From positions 34,601,001 to 34,665,000 of the forward strand of contig OY987265.1 of NCBI GenBank assembly GCA_963920665.1: a stretch of DNA of 64,000 nucleotides. Reading direction: 5' to 3'. The translations under genes were made by a program, and so were the position numbers. This document shows, in pieces, positions 25,575 to 37,905 of the stretch. This stretch comes from Straminergon stramineum. Its lineage: Eukaryota > Streptophyta > Bryopsida > Hypnales > Calliergonaceae. The number at the start of each line of letters is the position of its first letter. The stretch's first letter is position 1. Below the pieces are notes generated by a model, which did no database searches, was not told where the DNA came from, and saw nothing but the letters and a program-made list of their open reading frames with translations.

Positions 25575-25880
25575 CCTCTCCTTCCCTCCTCCAATACATC
25601 CCTAATGGCTAACTTCTATTCCCCCTACCCTATCCTAATGGCCTAATTCTATTCCCTCCAATCTTCCCTAATTACTAAATTCTACCCCCCTACTCTACCC
25701 TAATTGTTAAACTCTATCCCTTCTACTCTATCCTAACTGCCAAATTCTTTTCCCTCTACCACTTCTACACTAGCCTACCCTACCTAGACTGATTTTTCAT
25801 TCCAACTACCTTGGCCAAATCCCCCAGTCCCTAGTCGAAATCCCCCCAGTCCTTGGGCGAAATTCCCGCAGTCCCTGGCA
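25575..25880. repeat. Pyrimidine-rich minisatellites
   Basis: From about 25,575 to 25,765 a unit of roughly 36-40 bases with the core CCCTAATGGCTAA.TTCTATT recurs about five times with drift. At 25,812-25,880 a second unit of about 26 bases with the core GAAATCCCCCAGTCCCTGG recurs three times. Long frames here come from the repeats and not from a gene. Confidence 0.6.
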
Positions 25881-26529
25881 GACCCAACCCCCTGTACTAG
25901 TGATACTCGGACCATCGGTACTAGCTGCTAGGCTAGTTGTTGGTACCTGGGCCGCCAATGCTGGTCGCTGGTGTTGGCTCCGGTAGTGAGCGTTGGTGCT
26001 AGTTGTGGCTAAGGTAGAAAAGAGAGTTGAGGGTCTTCCTTCCTTCCGTGGCAAATTGCCTTGGAAGTTTAGCTCTCTCCACTCATCAAGGGTTGGAGAC
26101 ATCGAGTGTAGGGCTCTAGGGGACGCTCCTTCCTTGACTGCTAGGACCTAGGACCGGTTCTTTTGGGATACTAAACTTTGACTTGTCTCTAATTATTTTG
26201 GAAACTAAACTTTGGAGGTGAGTAATGCTTATGGTTGAAGCTCCGCCGTCGATTTGGGTTTAATACCCAATCTAGGACTTGGAGGCACCTAAGGTCTCAA
26301 GGCTCCACTGTTAGATAGAACTTTTAACACACAATTTAGGACTCTATAGATCTAGAGTTTTATCTCCACCGTCAATGGATCAAGGCTTAAAGCTAGTGCT
26401 CACGTGACACAAGACAATGACACACTAGACCTAGTGACCACGTGAAATGGAATAAGAAAGGACCCTAAGACCTCCTTCTACTTGCAACAACTACCCAAGA
26501 TGGAGCAAGGGGTAGCAAGGAGAGTGAGA

Positions 26530-26700
26530 ACTACCACAAGAGAGCAAAACCACTAAAGAAAGTTTGGTTCCAACCCAAACCTCTCCAAATGACAACAAGA
26601 GACCACTATGAGAGCAAAAACTACTAAAGAGAGTTTGATTCCAACCCAAACCTCTCTAAATGACAACAAGAGACCACAAAAGAGAGCAAGAGTTACAAAA
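26530..26700. repeat. 72-bp tandem duplication
   Basis: A unit starting near 26,538 (AGAGAGCAAAACCACTAAAG ... CAACCCAAACCTCTCCAAAT ... GACAACAAGAGACCAC) is repeated directly after, near 26,610, with few changes, and part of a third follows. It is non-coding. Confidence 0.7.
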
Positions 26701-26924
26701 CAGAGCAAGAAAGAGCCACAAGAAAACCACACTGCAAAAGTTTGAACAAGTGAACTCCAAATGGACCCAAGTATAATGATATGTAAAATGGGGGTGTTTG
26801 AGGAGAGAAAGGCGCCCCCTTTTGTAGGAGGATGGGCACCCTTGCTCCCTTCAAGAATACAAATCGGAAAACTCCATTTCCAATGAAGGAAACTCTAAAA
26901 ATCTAATTTTTTTATGAGAATTGG

Positions 26925-27215
26925 CCCCACATAAGATGTTGACTATTCTAGGATTGTCTCTGAATTTCCCCCACGTGTGAGGGCGTTGACAACTAGTCTC
27001 CTCCTCATATGTGTCGAGGACCTTGTTCCCAAGCATGGGAACCTTACGCAAATCTAAATCTCTTACAAATTTCAAATCTACGTAAGACATTGACTATCTT
27101 TGGATTACGTCGGAATTTCCCCGCATCTGGGGGTGTTGACAACTAAGTCTCTTCCCCACATGTGTTGGGAACCTCATTCCCAAGTGTGGGAACATTCTTC
27201 TTCCAATTCTCCAAG
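26925..27215. repeat. ~150-bp tandem duplication with hairpins
   Basis: Two adjacent imperfect units (about 26,928-27,060 and 27,085-27,210) share TTGACTAT..GGATT, GAATTTCCCC, GTTGACAACTA.TCTC and a palindromic GTTCCCAAGCATGGGAAC-type hairpin, the second copy reading TTCCCAAGTGTGGGAA. The hairpin is kept in both units although the rest drifts. It could be part of a repetitive element, but no ends were found. Confidence 0.6.
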
Positions 27216-29915
27216 ATTTAGGGCTTTAATTGCACGTTGACTTCTTCAGTTTCCTAATGTTCACTTCTAACTTTTGGAGTTTAACTCCGATTGGCAAACG
27301 GATTGCACCGTTGGCTCCAAAAGGCCATTTCTAATACTTCAAAGATCCCTCACCCTTGTCCTTCGCAAAAAACCCATCAAAACTGAGCACCATCCCTTGT
27401 CAAAAAATGAGTAAAGGTTTAACTTGTCGATGTTGCCTTTATTGAGCAAGGTGATTGGAAAGGGTGATTTGGAAGGTCCTAGGGGGGTAAGGAAAGACCT
27501 TTCATCCACTCCATTTTGAACTTGTATGCTCCCAAGATGCCGGTCAAATCCCCGCCTGCATTACCACGTTGTTAAATCTGGAGGGAATCTTCAGGTTCGG
27601 GCATCTCCCGCTATCAAAACGTCACGAAACTTGTTGAGAAGCCTTCTTAACATAAGAGAATCTAATCGAATTTTTAGTGAGATTTTACCACCCTTCGGGG
27701 AATTTCCACAAATTTTCTGTAGAGGGTCTTGGCAATTGACCGTCCGGAAAGAATATTTTTACAAGTTAGAAAATTCTGAGACTTTTTGTGAAACCTCTTA
27801 GGGAGTCCTACAATGGTTGTGCAAGCTCATATTTTTACTTTGCACATGTAGGGACGGAGAGGATAATTCCTACCCTTTACTAATTACGTGGAAATATGAA
27901 ATCTTTCGTATACAAGGGAATCTTGGTGAAGGGATTCCGCCTCCGATCCCCCATCACACTCTAGATCCCAAGTCCATACTTGGGACTTGTGGATTCCTCC
28001 ACAAGCCATTCTTGGTATCGTAACTTTTGCGATGCTAACAATTGGGCTCTATGGTTTCAACGGTGGGATGGGAAAATAGAGCCTATTTAGGGATCTCACA
28101 GCTTCTCTCGACACAATTCTTAGCTGGTTGGGGCTACTACTTAGCAAGTTCATCATAGTAAAGCAACTACACTCAAATCTACCAACTTCCACCATTTGTG
28201 GTTCTAACCTATGTATAGATGGGCATCTAAGGGGTAACTAGACCTAAAACCTTAAAAACGACCAAATACCTATTTTGGCATGTCACAACCTATTTTGGCC
28301 TTAGGCTCTTTTTAGGGCATTTTACACCTAATTACCCTCTAATCTATGCAAAGCGGAAAAAGAAAAACTATGAGTCCCAAGTGACGAATTGGGAGCTCAC
28401 ATGTGCTAACACTCTTTGAAGTTAGGCATGTTACCTCCAATCCCAAAAATCATTTATATGCAAATTTTTGAAACATTGTGGACAAAGACAACGTACTAAA
28501 AATAGAAAATGTACATTTCCCTTGGTATAATCTTACAACTCCTAGGAAATTTCGCACTCAAAATTGGTGTGCATACTAATAAACAAACTTTATTAACATC
28601 TATACCGTTAGATTTGGAAAAAAAATACAATTTGCTTCATTGAAGATAACTACAAGCTAATGCTCTTTTTTCATAGTCAAAACACATTTCAAAAGGCTTG
28701 GGCATTTAGGGGTTAACGATGCCGAAGGATGACAAAGAACCTTTTTATGTACTGTAGGATAGAAAATCAATTATTCATCCTTGGAATTTTGTACAAGAAA
28801 GAGAGATCTTGCATTGTAGTTTGATCTCCAATGAGAATTTTTTTTCTAAAGTAGATGATGTCACATAGTTCCAAAAGGGATGATTTCCATAGTCACCAAT
28901 TTGTCCTTTGGAGGTTAATTGAATTTATGATCACTTTGGATTTTTTTGCCTTGATTATATGAGTTGTCCCTTGTGAAAGCTATAGTATGCGTTGTGGTCC
29001 GTAGACATTGTCAAGGCCGACTTCGTCTCTACAAAATCAAAGCTTGTGTTGCAATTCTTAGAATAATAATAACAATAAATTACACGTATATCTATGTATA
29101 ATAAAAAAATTAAAAATTAAATTTGAATTTTGCGATCATGGTTGTTTCTTCAAACAACTTGACAACACAATGAACACGACGTCTAACATGTCTAGTGGAC
29201 CCCCTCGTTTGTCTAATAAAATCAACCTTAAGATTGACTTTCAAATAAAGCACTTTCTATTTCAAATCTCGACATATTTGAGTTTCATTTTATTGAAGTG
29301 TCTCAATTTAATAATCACTTATTACCTTCTAAATTATGGATCATAAATAAAGTGAGATTTCAAATTGTCTCTATTGTTAGGATAAGGCTTTATTCAACAA
29401 AATTGTCATGTATACACGATAGTTGTCTTATATGACATGTGACATCAGAGTGATGGACAACTTGACCTGAACCCCAAAATGTATTTGATAGAACAACCTT
29501 GTTTGTGATTGCATTTTGAGCCTTTAGGGTTGTGTTCAAAAATTTAATTGAAATAAATATTATTTTAATTTTTTGGAAATGTATTTTGGAAAAATTGCAA
29601 GAAATTTCAAGTGCCTATTTGATTGCATAGATATGTAAGAAACATCCAAACACACATCTCCATAAAAGTTAAAAAACCCTTTCTAGAGATTTGAATATGA
29701 CAATGTCCAAATTTTGTAAAATAGATATTAGTTTATTGTAATTAGATTATACTATTCAACCCTCACACTATAACTAGTTTTTATATATTAGAGTTTCAGG
29801 GTACAATTATTTTGACAAAATCTAATTAAATAGTACAAAGATATCCATATTTACAAACTTTAGGCATTGTCACCCTAACATTCAAATTTCTACAGAGGGA
29901 ATTCTAAAACTTTTA
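27216..29915. other. Intergenic DNA, no gene seen
   Basis: A 91-codon frame (27,526-27,801) and a 68-codon frame (27,817-28,023) lie in more balanced sequence, but neither resembles a known protein. A TTAA-family right end (GGCATTTAGGGG then TTAA) sits at 28,701-28,716 without a clear partner. The rest is AT-rich. Confidence 0.4.
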
Positions 29916-30020
29916 TGGAGGTGTGAGTATGGATGTTTCTTACATATTTATGCAATAAAATTAAAAAAATTCATCAACAATGATATTCAATCAATTATTA
30001 TATAAAACCATGAATATTAA

Positions 30021-30243
30021 CCCTAGAAGGGCCTGAAAGCCCTTTGCGGCCATATAGTACATTGTGTATTTGGTGGTATTTGATCAAGAAAACATTGACC
30101 AAATACTTTTCAGTACAAAGTAAATTAATGATCATGATAGTACGTAAATAAAAATCTACCATAACTTATCTATGAAACCACAATTGAAGAGCTATAAAGC
30201 TAAATACAGGTTGTATACGGAAACCCTAAGGACCTTTCAAGGG
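30021..30243. mobile_element. TTAA-type miniature element with an empty site
   Basis: It is flanked by TTAA at 30,017-30,020 and 30,244-30,247. The left end is CCCTAGAAGGGCC and the right end GACCTTTCAAGGG, an imperfect terminal inverted repeat. A related sequence at 35,308-35,311 has the same flanks around a single TTAA (ATGAATTTTAAATGAAAC), which is the pre-insertion site. It is 223 bases long with no coding capacity. CCC...GGG ends and a TTAA target are typical of the piggyBac superfamily. A TA duplication with ACCC...GGGT ends would fit the same bases. Confidence 0.75.
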
Positions 30244-30294
30244 TTAAATGAAACAAATCAAACCCTTCACCAAAAATAAGGTTTTTTTTGAAAC

Positions 30295-30552
30295 ATGGTC
30301 AATTTCATTAAAATGGCAGCATTCCATGTGCCATTTTTCAGAATGGACATTTAGGAAAGGTATGGATTCTTGATATCTAAGACACTTATAGATGTTAGAA
30401 ATCTAGAATTGGTATAGATTTGAGATCGCATGTCTAAACTACCTATGACGTTTCTAGATTTCAGACTTTATGGTCTCAACCTTAAAAATGCCTAAATAGC
30501 GGAATGGCCCGCCAATATTATGGAATTCCACCATTTTAATGAAATTGACCAT
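30295..30552. mobile_element. Miniature inverted-repeat element flanked by AAAC
   Basis: The ends are perfect inverted repeats of 22 bases: ATGGTCAATTTCATTAAAAT(GG) at 30,295 and its complement ending at 30,552. The pairing extends further inward with mismatches. AAAC occurs directly outside both ends (30,291-30,294 and 30,553-30,556). The related sequence at 35,330-35,345 lacks the insert. It carries no coding region. The superfamily is uncertain. Confidence 0.7.
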
Positions 30553-30694
30553 AAACTAAGAATTGGTATGTTTGATTGGAATTGTATAAGAACTGAATGT
30601 TACTATTACAAGACAAAAAATGCCAATTGTATTCTATATTATGCAAAATTCTTCAAATGGCACAATAGGCAATTTGTAAGATTATTGGCCTCCA

Positions 30695-30842
30695 GATCCA
30701 GTTGGATTACCCAAACATGTAGCAAGATAGCTTTGGACAAATCATAACCAAAGTATTCTGAAGATTGGTTCTTGCAAAAGTAATGAGAAACCTTCAGAGA
30801 GTTATGAAAACTTGCCCACACGGCTGTGCATTCTCTGTGAAC
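30695..30842 (-). pseudogene. Inverted fragment of RPB3 intron 1
   Basis: Read on the minus strand this matches about 12,135-12,285 of the copy 1 RPB3 intron: GAGAATGCACAGCCGTGTGG, then AACTCTCTGAAGGTTTCTCA, GCAAGAACCAATCTTC and CATGTTTGGGTAATCCAACT. No RPB3 exon accompanies it. It abuts transposon-like DNA (about 29,920-30,690) that also occurs at 35,215-35,460, so it may have been moved with or next to a mobile element. Confidence 0.8.
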
Positions 30843-31560
30843 ACTCCCTTCGTTGACAGATCAAGTTTCGCGGTGGAAGCTCTTGACTAACGAATGTTGA
30901 GGATGAAAACAACAACTATTGTTGTAAGGATGCATGCATATATGGCATGCGCGCATGCCTAAGTCTGTACATGTTTTGCTCATGGGAAGCTTCTACTGGA
31001 GTTGCAACGTGATTTCTTTGTCATTGGCATTATCGATGCTTTTTATCGATCATATTTTTAGATGGACCACCAGTATGAGATTAGAACTCCAAATCAGAAC
31101 TGTTGGAATTTGTTGTGTCCGTGCATATGGAGCAACCATTTTTCTAATTGCAACTCAAGTTAAGGGATATCATCAATTTTGTAAAATTTGCAGAAATTCA
31201 TGTCTTAAATAAGTACCACACTAAGCAAAACAAATAGGAGCCTTGAGCCCACTCATGTTTTCCTTCTCAATTATTGTCAAATGAATGTTGCAGAATGTTG
31301 GGCATTCTCATGTCAAATTTCAATATAATTTTGTATATGGGTGCCATTCAAATCGAGCTCTAAACTTGTGACATTGATTAAACTGCACAAATGCTCTATA
31401 ATCTAGAAAGGAATTGATTTACGTGGAGTCTAGCTCTGACAAAAAGTGCCACAGTCTAAAATATTCTCCAATTTGACGAAATGGACGATCGCTTCCAATA
31501 AGCCCCTGAAATATAGTAGTGCAAGATAATTGTATACAAACACACCATCATTCTTCTAGT
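30843..31560. other. Intergenic DNA, no gene seen
   Basis: An open frame of 92 codons at 30,934-31,212 resembles no known protein. No repeats or element ends were recognised. Confidence 0.35.
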
Positions 31561-31569
31561 TTGGGTGGG

Positions 31570-31853
31570 AGCTTGAGCTTCATTCCCGCATTCCTGGATC
31601 GTTAGATTCTATGCCAAATGGCCAACCGGGAAGCTTCCAAGGAAACAAAAATCTCAATGATATAATGCACTTGGGGGATCTTGCAGACATTGGTGACCAT
31701 GCTGATATGTTGATACCTTTGTCTTTTGTGCCTGATGCAAGTTACAACTTCTCCACGACCTTTCAAATACCACTAGGAGACATAGGTGCATTTAGTCTCG
31801 GTCTCATTGAGCTGAGGACAAGGTGTGTAACAACACTTGCATTGATTTCTTAA
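31570..31853 (+). other. Exon-like open frame, unidentified
   Basis: A frame already open from about 31,562 includes the in-frame ATG at 31,611 and continues to the stop at 31,851-31,853, with balanced composition and mixed residues (..HLGDLADIGDHADMLIPL..). I do not recognise the family. It could be an exon fragment of a dead gene or transposon protein. Confidence 0.2.
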
Positions 31854-31941
31854 TACCTAAATTGATAAATTAAAAGCCAATTGCTACAAATAAACACACA
31901 CAGTCCTATCAAAATTGCATGTGAACGTATAGATGAGTGTG

Positions 31942-32600
31942 CTATCTGTTTGGTACTCTGGTCTCTGTTTTGTTTACTACTGGAAATTCAAGCAAGTTCT
32001 GCTCATCCTCCCCAAAGATGAACTCCTCCTCCCATGCCTGGAATGGGATCTCACATGGTGTTCCGAAATAATCTTTGAACACCGCAATAGCCATTCCCAT
32101 TGGCTTCGTGATGATTTCATCAAAGGCAACAATTCAATTTAACGAGAATTAGTGATTCATCAATCAATCCATGGAATTTAAGCTGATGACCGAAATTAAC
32201 AGAGTTAGAAAACCCAATGAAATAAGAGCATGCAAAATCTGTTACTGGGCTAGAATCATACATCCGTGGCAACCCTCTTTGCAATTGTATATTCCTAGTA
32301 TATCGAAAATAGTACTACGTAAGCGATAACAAAAAAGCTACCCAAACTCCAAAGAGAAATGTGACACAAAGTGCGAGCTAGAAAACAAAAACGAATTAAT
32401 AACATTCTATGGTGCGGGTGGTGCAGGAGCTAGAGGTACTTGGTCGGATCGTAAACTTCGAGAAGTTTGAAGGTGGTAGGTCGATGGTAAATCTAAGCAA
32501 AGGGGACATCTTGATTCTTTTTCCAGACGACAATGTCCCATACCCAGATACCCTCTTCCACGTAGGCAACTACTAATCACCGTTACCGCTACCATGGCTT
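31942..32600 (-). other. Possible minus-strand exon pair, unidentified
   Basis: On the minus strand one frame near 32,580-32,500 reads ..VVAYVEEGIWVWDIVVWKK.. and a second from about 32,139 to 31,942 reads ..AFDEIITKPMGMAIAVFKDY.. then ..WEEEFIFGEDEQNLLEF.., each bounded by stops. The residue content looks protein-like, and the two could be exons of one gene separated by about 350 bases. No family is recognised and no start is visible. The plus strand over the same bases is also open in places. Confidence 0.25.
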
Positions 32601-33076
32601 GGTCATCCTGTTACAATAAACAACTAGTACACTCATATGATCACCACAACGATGGGATGCTTGTATTAATGAGGAAAAGATTGAATGTTTACAGACCCAT
32701 AGAATGGGAATAAATATGTACTCCAGTGAATTTAACTAGATGAATGAAGAATAGTAGAATGAATGGACACCTAAGCACCTAAGGAAGGACTGACATAATG
32801 AGGAGTGAGCAGAATATGTCAACCCCCCCCCTCACGACCCTAGTACAGAGGGAAGTTTTTTCAAGAGTTTTCACATAGGAGAGATGTTGTGACAAAAGTG
32901 GTTGCCGAAGGAAACCCTTGTGGTATTTTGTGAGCACATCAATTCTCTATCACTAGTAAGACAATAGTTGTAGAGAACCTCAGACTTGAATTTCTGTTGT
33001 TGAAGAATTTTGGAATTGGTCAAGATGGCTCGTAGCAAAAAGTTAAGCATTGGTGTTGTGTCGTTTGTAATTGCAG

Positions 33077-34578
33077 ATGGAGTTGGTGGCATTTGTAGTG
33101 TGGATGAACTTGAGTGTAATTCGCCATCTTCAAAATTTGCCCCAATCTTTTGGAATGTTGGATAAGTTGAAAGTGTTGAATCTTGCGTGGTGTAGTAAGC
33201 TCATAGAATTACTAGAGTCATTTAGAGGCCTTGAAAATTTAGAAGATTTGAATCTTGAGGGAAGTGAGATCCGAAGTTTACCTCAATCATTTGGAACATT
33301 GAAAAAGTTAATAGTGTTAATTCTTGGGTGGTGTGGTAAATTCGAAGAGATACCAAATTCATTGGGAGGCCTTGAAAACTTGGAAAACTTGAATCTTGAC
33401 GGAAGTGAGATCCAAAGTTTACCCCAATCTTTTGGAACATTGAGGAAGTTGAAAGTGTTGAATCTTGGGTGGTGTGGTAAGCTCAAGGAGCTACCAAATT
33501 TATTGGGAGGCCTCAAAAGATTAAAAAACTTGAATCTTGAAAGAAGTTAGATCAAAAGTTTACCTGAATCTTTTGGAACATTGAGGAAGTTGAAAGTATT
33601 GAATCTCATGTGTTGTGGTAAGCTTGTGGAGTTACCATAATCATTTGGAGGCATCCAAATTTAGAAGTCTTGGATATCCAAGAAAGTAGAATCTAAAGTT
33701 TATCCAAATCTATTGGAATGTTGAGCAACTTGAAAGTGTTGAAGTTACGGTGTTGTAGTGAGCTTATATAGTGGCCTAATTTTTAGGGAGACCTCAAGAA
33801 TTTGAAGAAGTTGGACCTTCAATTCAATTCACTCCGAAGTTTTTCCAATTCTAGAAATTTAAAGTTGAAAGTATTGACAATCTAGGGGATTGTAGTAAGC
33901 TCATGGAGCTACTTGATTTGTTTGGAGGCCTCTAGAATTTGGAAAGCTAAGATCTCAAAAGAAACGAAAACCAAAATTTATCCAAATCTTTTGAATGTTT
34001 AACAATTTGAAGTGTTGAATCTATAATATAGTGGTGAGCTTATGTAGCCACTTGATTCATTGTGTGGCCTCCAATATTTGAAAAGTTGTATGTCAAAGGA
34101 TGTGGAATTTTAAAGTTACTTTGATTACTTCTAAATTATGAGCAACTTCAAAGTGCTAATCCTACAAGGTTGTGGCAAATTCAAGAAGGTACAAGATTCG
34201 TTTGGAGGCTTCTAAAATTGTAAATCAATTGAATCTTGGAGAAAGTGGAGTCTATTTTTTTACCCACATGCTTTAAAAAGTTAAACAAATTGAACGTGTT
34301 GAATCTAAAAGGTTGTTGCAAGCTTAAAAAGCTACAAGATTTTTTTGGGAGGGCTCCTAATTCTAAATCAATTGGATCTTGTTAAAAGTAGAATTCAAAA
34401 TTTATGCAAGTCTTTTGTAATGTTGAGCAATTTGAAAGTGTTGAAGCTTTTAGGTTGTTGCAAGTTCAAGAAGCTTCGGAATTCTTTTGGAGGGTGTCAA
34501 AATTTGAATCCCTTGGATCTTGAAGAAAGTGGAATCCAAATTTTATTCAAATCTTTTGGCGGTTTTAGTAGTTATTAG
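33077..34578 (+). pseudogene. TNL remnant (LRR exon only), copy 2
   Basis: An acceptor-like TAATTGCAG precedes an open frame to the stop at 33,548-33,550, with three leading LRR pairs of the same 47-residue unit (SLPQSFGTLRKLKVLNLGWC, then KLKELPNLLGGL). Further units continue to about 34,578 with many stops and shifts. The TIR and NB-ARC exons expected upstream are absent. The LRR wording (SFGTL, GGLENLENL) is clearly diverged from copies 1 and 3. Downstream DNA (34,600-35,160) matches 60,610-61,220, confirming that this is the block's TNL position. Confidence 0.85.
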
Positions 34579-34599
34579 AATGGGAGCCTTGAAGGGTGT

Positions 34600-36236
34600 A
34601 GAATCTAGAATTTGCCAAAGTCTTTTTGAGGTCTCACAAATTTGTAGAATCTAGGGCCAAAATGGGCAACTATCTGAAATTTGTCTAAATCATTTGCAAA
34701 TTGTACAACTCTATTTCCATAGATTTTAGTCGGACAAAATTTCTATGAAAACCACTTGGCTCTTTTTGACAAGTGAACTCACTAATGGAAGGAAGTTGGA
34801 CCTAGAGGGTTGCTTTTGTAGTTCAAGATCTCAAATTCCTAGAAAGTGTCAAGGAATTTTGAGTACACCTAAAAGATGACCTAACCATTCAATGGAACAT
34901 GAGAGATCCATCTTGTTGGAATGAGATGTGACTTTCACATGTTCCTCTTTTAGTCCTTTCCAAGAACCACCAAGAAATAAATGAATGAATTGATTGTTGA
35001 TAAAATAATGGATTATTGTACCTAACAATCCTTTAATTTTCCTTACATTTGATTTCTAGGTATCATTAATTTGCCTAAAGTTTACATTAGATGATTGCAT
35101 TCCTGGTTTCTTCTTATTTGATTCTACGTGGAATTTTCTCACCCTTGGTTTTCATGTATAATGCATAGCCGCTATTACTATAAACTTAACAGGGTGTTTT
35201 TAATCTGAAAGATGTGCATGAAGATGTTTCCTACACATCTATTCCATCAAATTTAAAATATTCATTATCACTATTTTTTAATCAATTTTCATGATAAACC
35301 ATGAATTTTAAATGAAACAATTCACCCAAAATGGAGCTTTGTCCTTTTGGGTATACTTGATTGGAATTGTGTAGGAATTGAATGTTGATTATGCAAGACA
35401 AAAAAATGATAATGATATTTTATATTATGCAAACAAAATTTCAATGCCAAGATAGGATGTCTATATTATTTTGGGTACTATGGAATCCAATTGAGATAAA
35501 AAGAAAATTGTATTAGCTTAGCAATAAAAATTCGCACTCCCTCTATTTTTGAAACAAAGGTAGTACGGAGTACATAGTAAGATTTGTGAGTAGATCAAAC
35601 ATCTTTATTTGAGTCAATGCTTTGTAAGGTTGCTCATATGAGCTCTAGAATGAGCTTAAAAATCCAACAATTCCCTAATGCCATCAAAGATGTATTCCAT
35701 GAAGAAGGGATGTTCAAAATGACATTTAGATGGAAGGTGTTTAGGAATATGTGACTTGTAAAACTTGTATGCTGCCTTATTAAGTAGGTTTGTTCTTTGC
35801 AATATTATGCCCATACTTGGAGAGTGAGCCTTATTTGTCTTGGCCTTGTTATAAAAGTTGTTTTTGAAGTGTATCTATTTTTCATCCTTGTCTTAGAAGC
35901 AACAATATCGATTTTAAACTTATGTCTATTGAGGAAGTACAACAGCATTTGAGGTTGCCCAACTTCAAATTTAAAAATTAAGAAGATTCCAAGTCTTAAA
36001 ATCTAGTCACATATGGAACAAAATAATCTAATTTTCTTCACCTTAAATGCAAGCATCTTGCAATCTATATGGTCAAAGTTTCTGAAATTTCTTCAACACA
36101 TTCTATTACTAGTCTAGTGCCAAATTGGCAGCAATTAGATATGCAAAAAAATAATTCTTCAACTTTTTGGTCTTAGCAATAGAAATGTTAGTTTTGAGTG
36201 GGATTTTGATGAAAAAAAGCCTTAGGGCTTTAGGGG
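34600..36236. other. Post-LRR spacer of copy 2 with an inserted repeat
   Basis: The outer parts match copy 3 at 60,610-61,800. A stretch at about 35,180-35,560 is absent from copy 3 and has a related copy at 29,920-30,690 in the same orientation, so it is a dispersed repeat whose ends I could not fix. A TTAA-family right end (GGCTTTAGGGG, TTAA at 36,237-36,240) corresponds to those at 9,531 and 61,794. No gene. Confidence 0.5.
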
Positions 36237-36420
36237 TTAACATGGTCATTGATTATTGATTATCTTTGTACAACTAATTTTTGAAATTCTGAAATGATTT
36301 ATTTTATTATTTTTCAGATTGAAGTGATATCAAGAACTTAACCTTTAGCATTTCTTAAGAGATTGAATTTTTTTTAAATTTTTTTTAATTAAAAAGAATT
36401 CCAAGTTACTAAGGCTTTAA

Positions 36421-37399
36421 CCCCTAAGTGCACAAGGGGACCAAAAGTGTCCTCACATAGTCTAGAAGTCCAATTTGAAGTGATGTAACTTTTGCATTTG
36501 ATGTTTGAATTTAATAAAATTTGTTGTTAAACCTGAGCTCTCTCTTCTACTTTGTGAGGTAAAATTTTCAGATCAATACAAGATTTACTAGTTTTTTGAA
36601 AGCCAATCAAAGTTCATGGGTTCCATTTGAGTTCACCAAAATGTATTTTGATGGTTGCAACTTTGGGGGCTTGTACCTCCTTCATCCAATTTCTTTTCAA
36701 TAGAATGTGATGGGTTATATTTCCCTTTTAGTCTAGTTACTATGATAAAAAATTTATGTCAATCCAAATTGTTTTAAATGTCAAGGAGCAAAGTTCAAAC
36801 TGCATACATTTTGGGATTACATTTTGGGATTACAATGGACTTTAGTGCCTTGTTTCTTCTTCATACAATGTCCATTTCTAATAAATGTTTATGGAAAAGT
36901 TGCGCATACCAATCTAGTTTGTGTTGTTAAAATTTCATATCAATCCAAGAAGTTATGAGTGATTGATCTTGAAGCATTTTAGAAGGAGGTTTAGCCATAG
37001 ATGTGTTTTTTGCAACTTGATTTTGCTAGTTTTTGATACTTTAAAGCCATTTTGCAAATACAATGAGTCAATTGAATGATATTTTCTTTTAGCAATGTCT
37101 TTGAATGTTGGTTTTGAAATACTTCATAGTTTAAAGTTTTTTCATTAGATTAGGTTTGAAAATCAAATTTCACCTCAAAATATGTGTTTAGAAAAATCTT
37201 AGCATTTTTTTGAACACTAGAACATTATAATCTTGTAATCTATGTTGCCAAATGAGTCCAAATTTGATTCATGTCATCTACAACACATATACTATAAGAT
37301 TGTACAATTGAGATTTTTGTACCTTAGTAATGTTTAAGACCTATAACACTTCAAAAGCAATGATATTTTAAACCTCAATAGGCCTTGGGCCTTTAGGAG
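36421..37399. mobile_element. TTAA-type element in copy 2 spacer (979 bp)
   Basis: TTAA flanks both sides (36,417-36,420 and 37,400-37,403). The left end is CCCCTAAGTGCAC and the right end GGGCCTTTAGGAG. Copies 1 (about 9,706) and 3 lack it and read through the site as ACTTTGAAAAATTC, with TTTGA where TTTAA is expected. No transposase frame is visible, so it would be non-autonomous. Confidence 0.7.
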
Positions 37400-37905
37400 T
37401 TAACAAATTCAAATTCAAAAAGCTAATCAACCATGGGCCTATATATTACAAATGAATGCAAATTATGTTTTTGAAAGTAAAGTATATACATTCATAACAT
37501 TCAAAGTTTTTTTTTATTATATGATTTTCTCAATAAATAAATGCAAAAAAAATCTATCTAATTAATTGATTTTATATTTTGAATAGTATAAATTTTTGCT
37601 CCATTTAATCAAAATCCTTGTAAATTTTACATATGACTATTAATATTATTATGAAAACATTTGAAATTTTCAATCCTAATCAAATTTCTTAGGCCAACAA
37701 TTATTTGAGTACAAAAGTACCTACAAGAACTCCTCAAATGAAAAAGCTCATCCAACATTTCACCAATTCCAAATTTTGATTTTTATATTTTAATTTTTCC
37801 ACCAAGTATACCAAATAATTCCTGTAGTTGCTATGTTGATTGTTAATAATTAAGCCACATAAATGAAGAATTAAAAGCTATTTAAAATTCAAAATACTCT
37901 TATGA

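Noticed and set aside
25428..26102. Open frames in the pyrimidine-rich region.
   Set aside because: They arise from minisatellite repeats and have no protein-like pattern.
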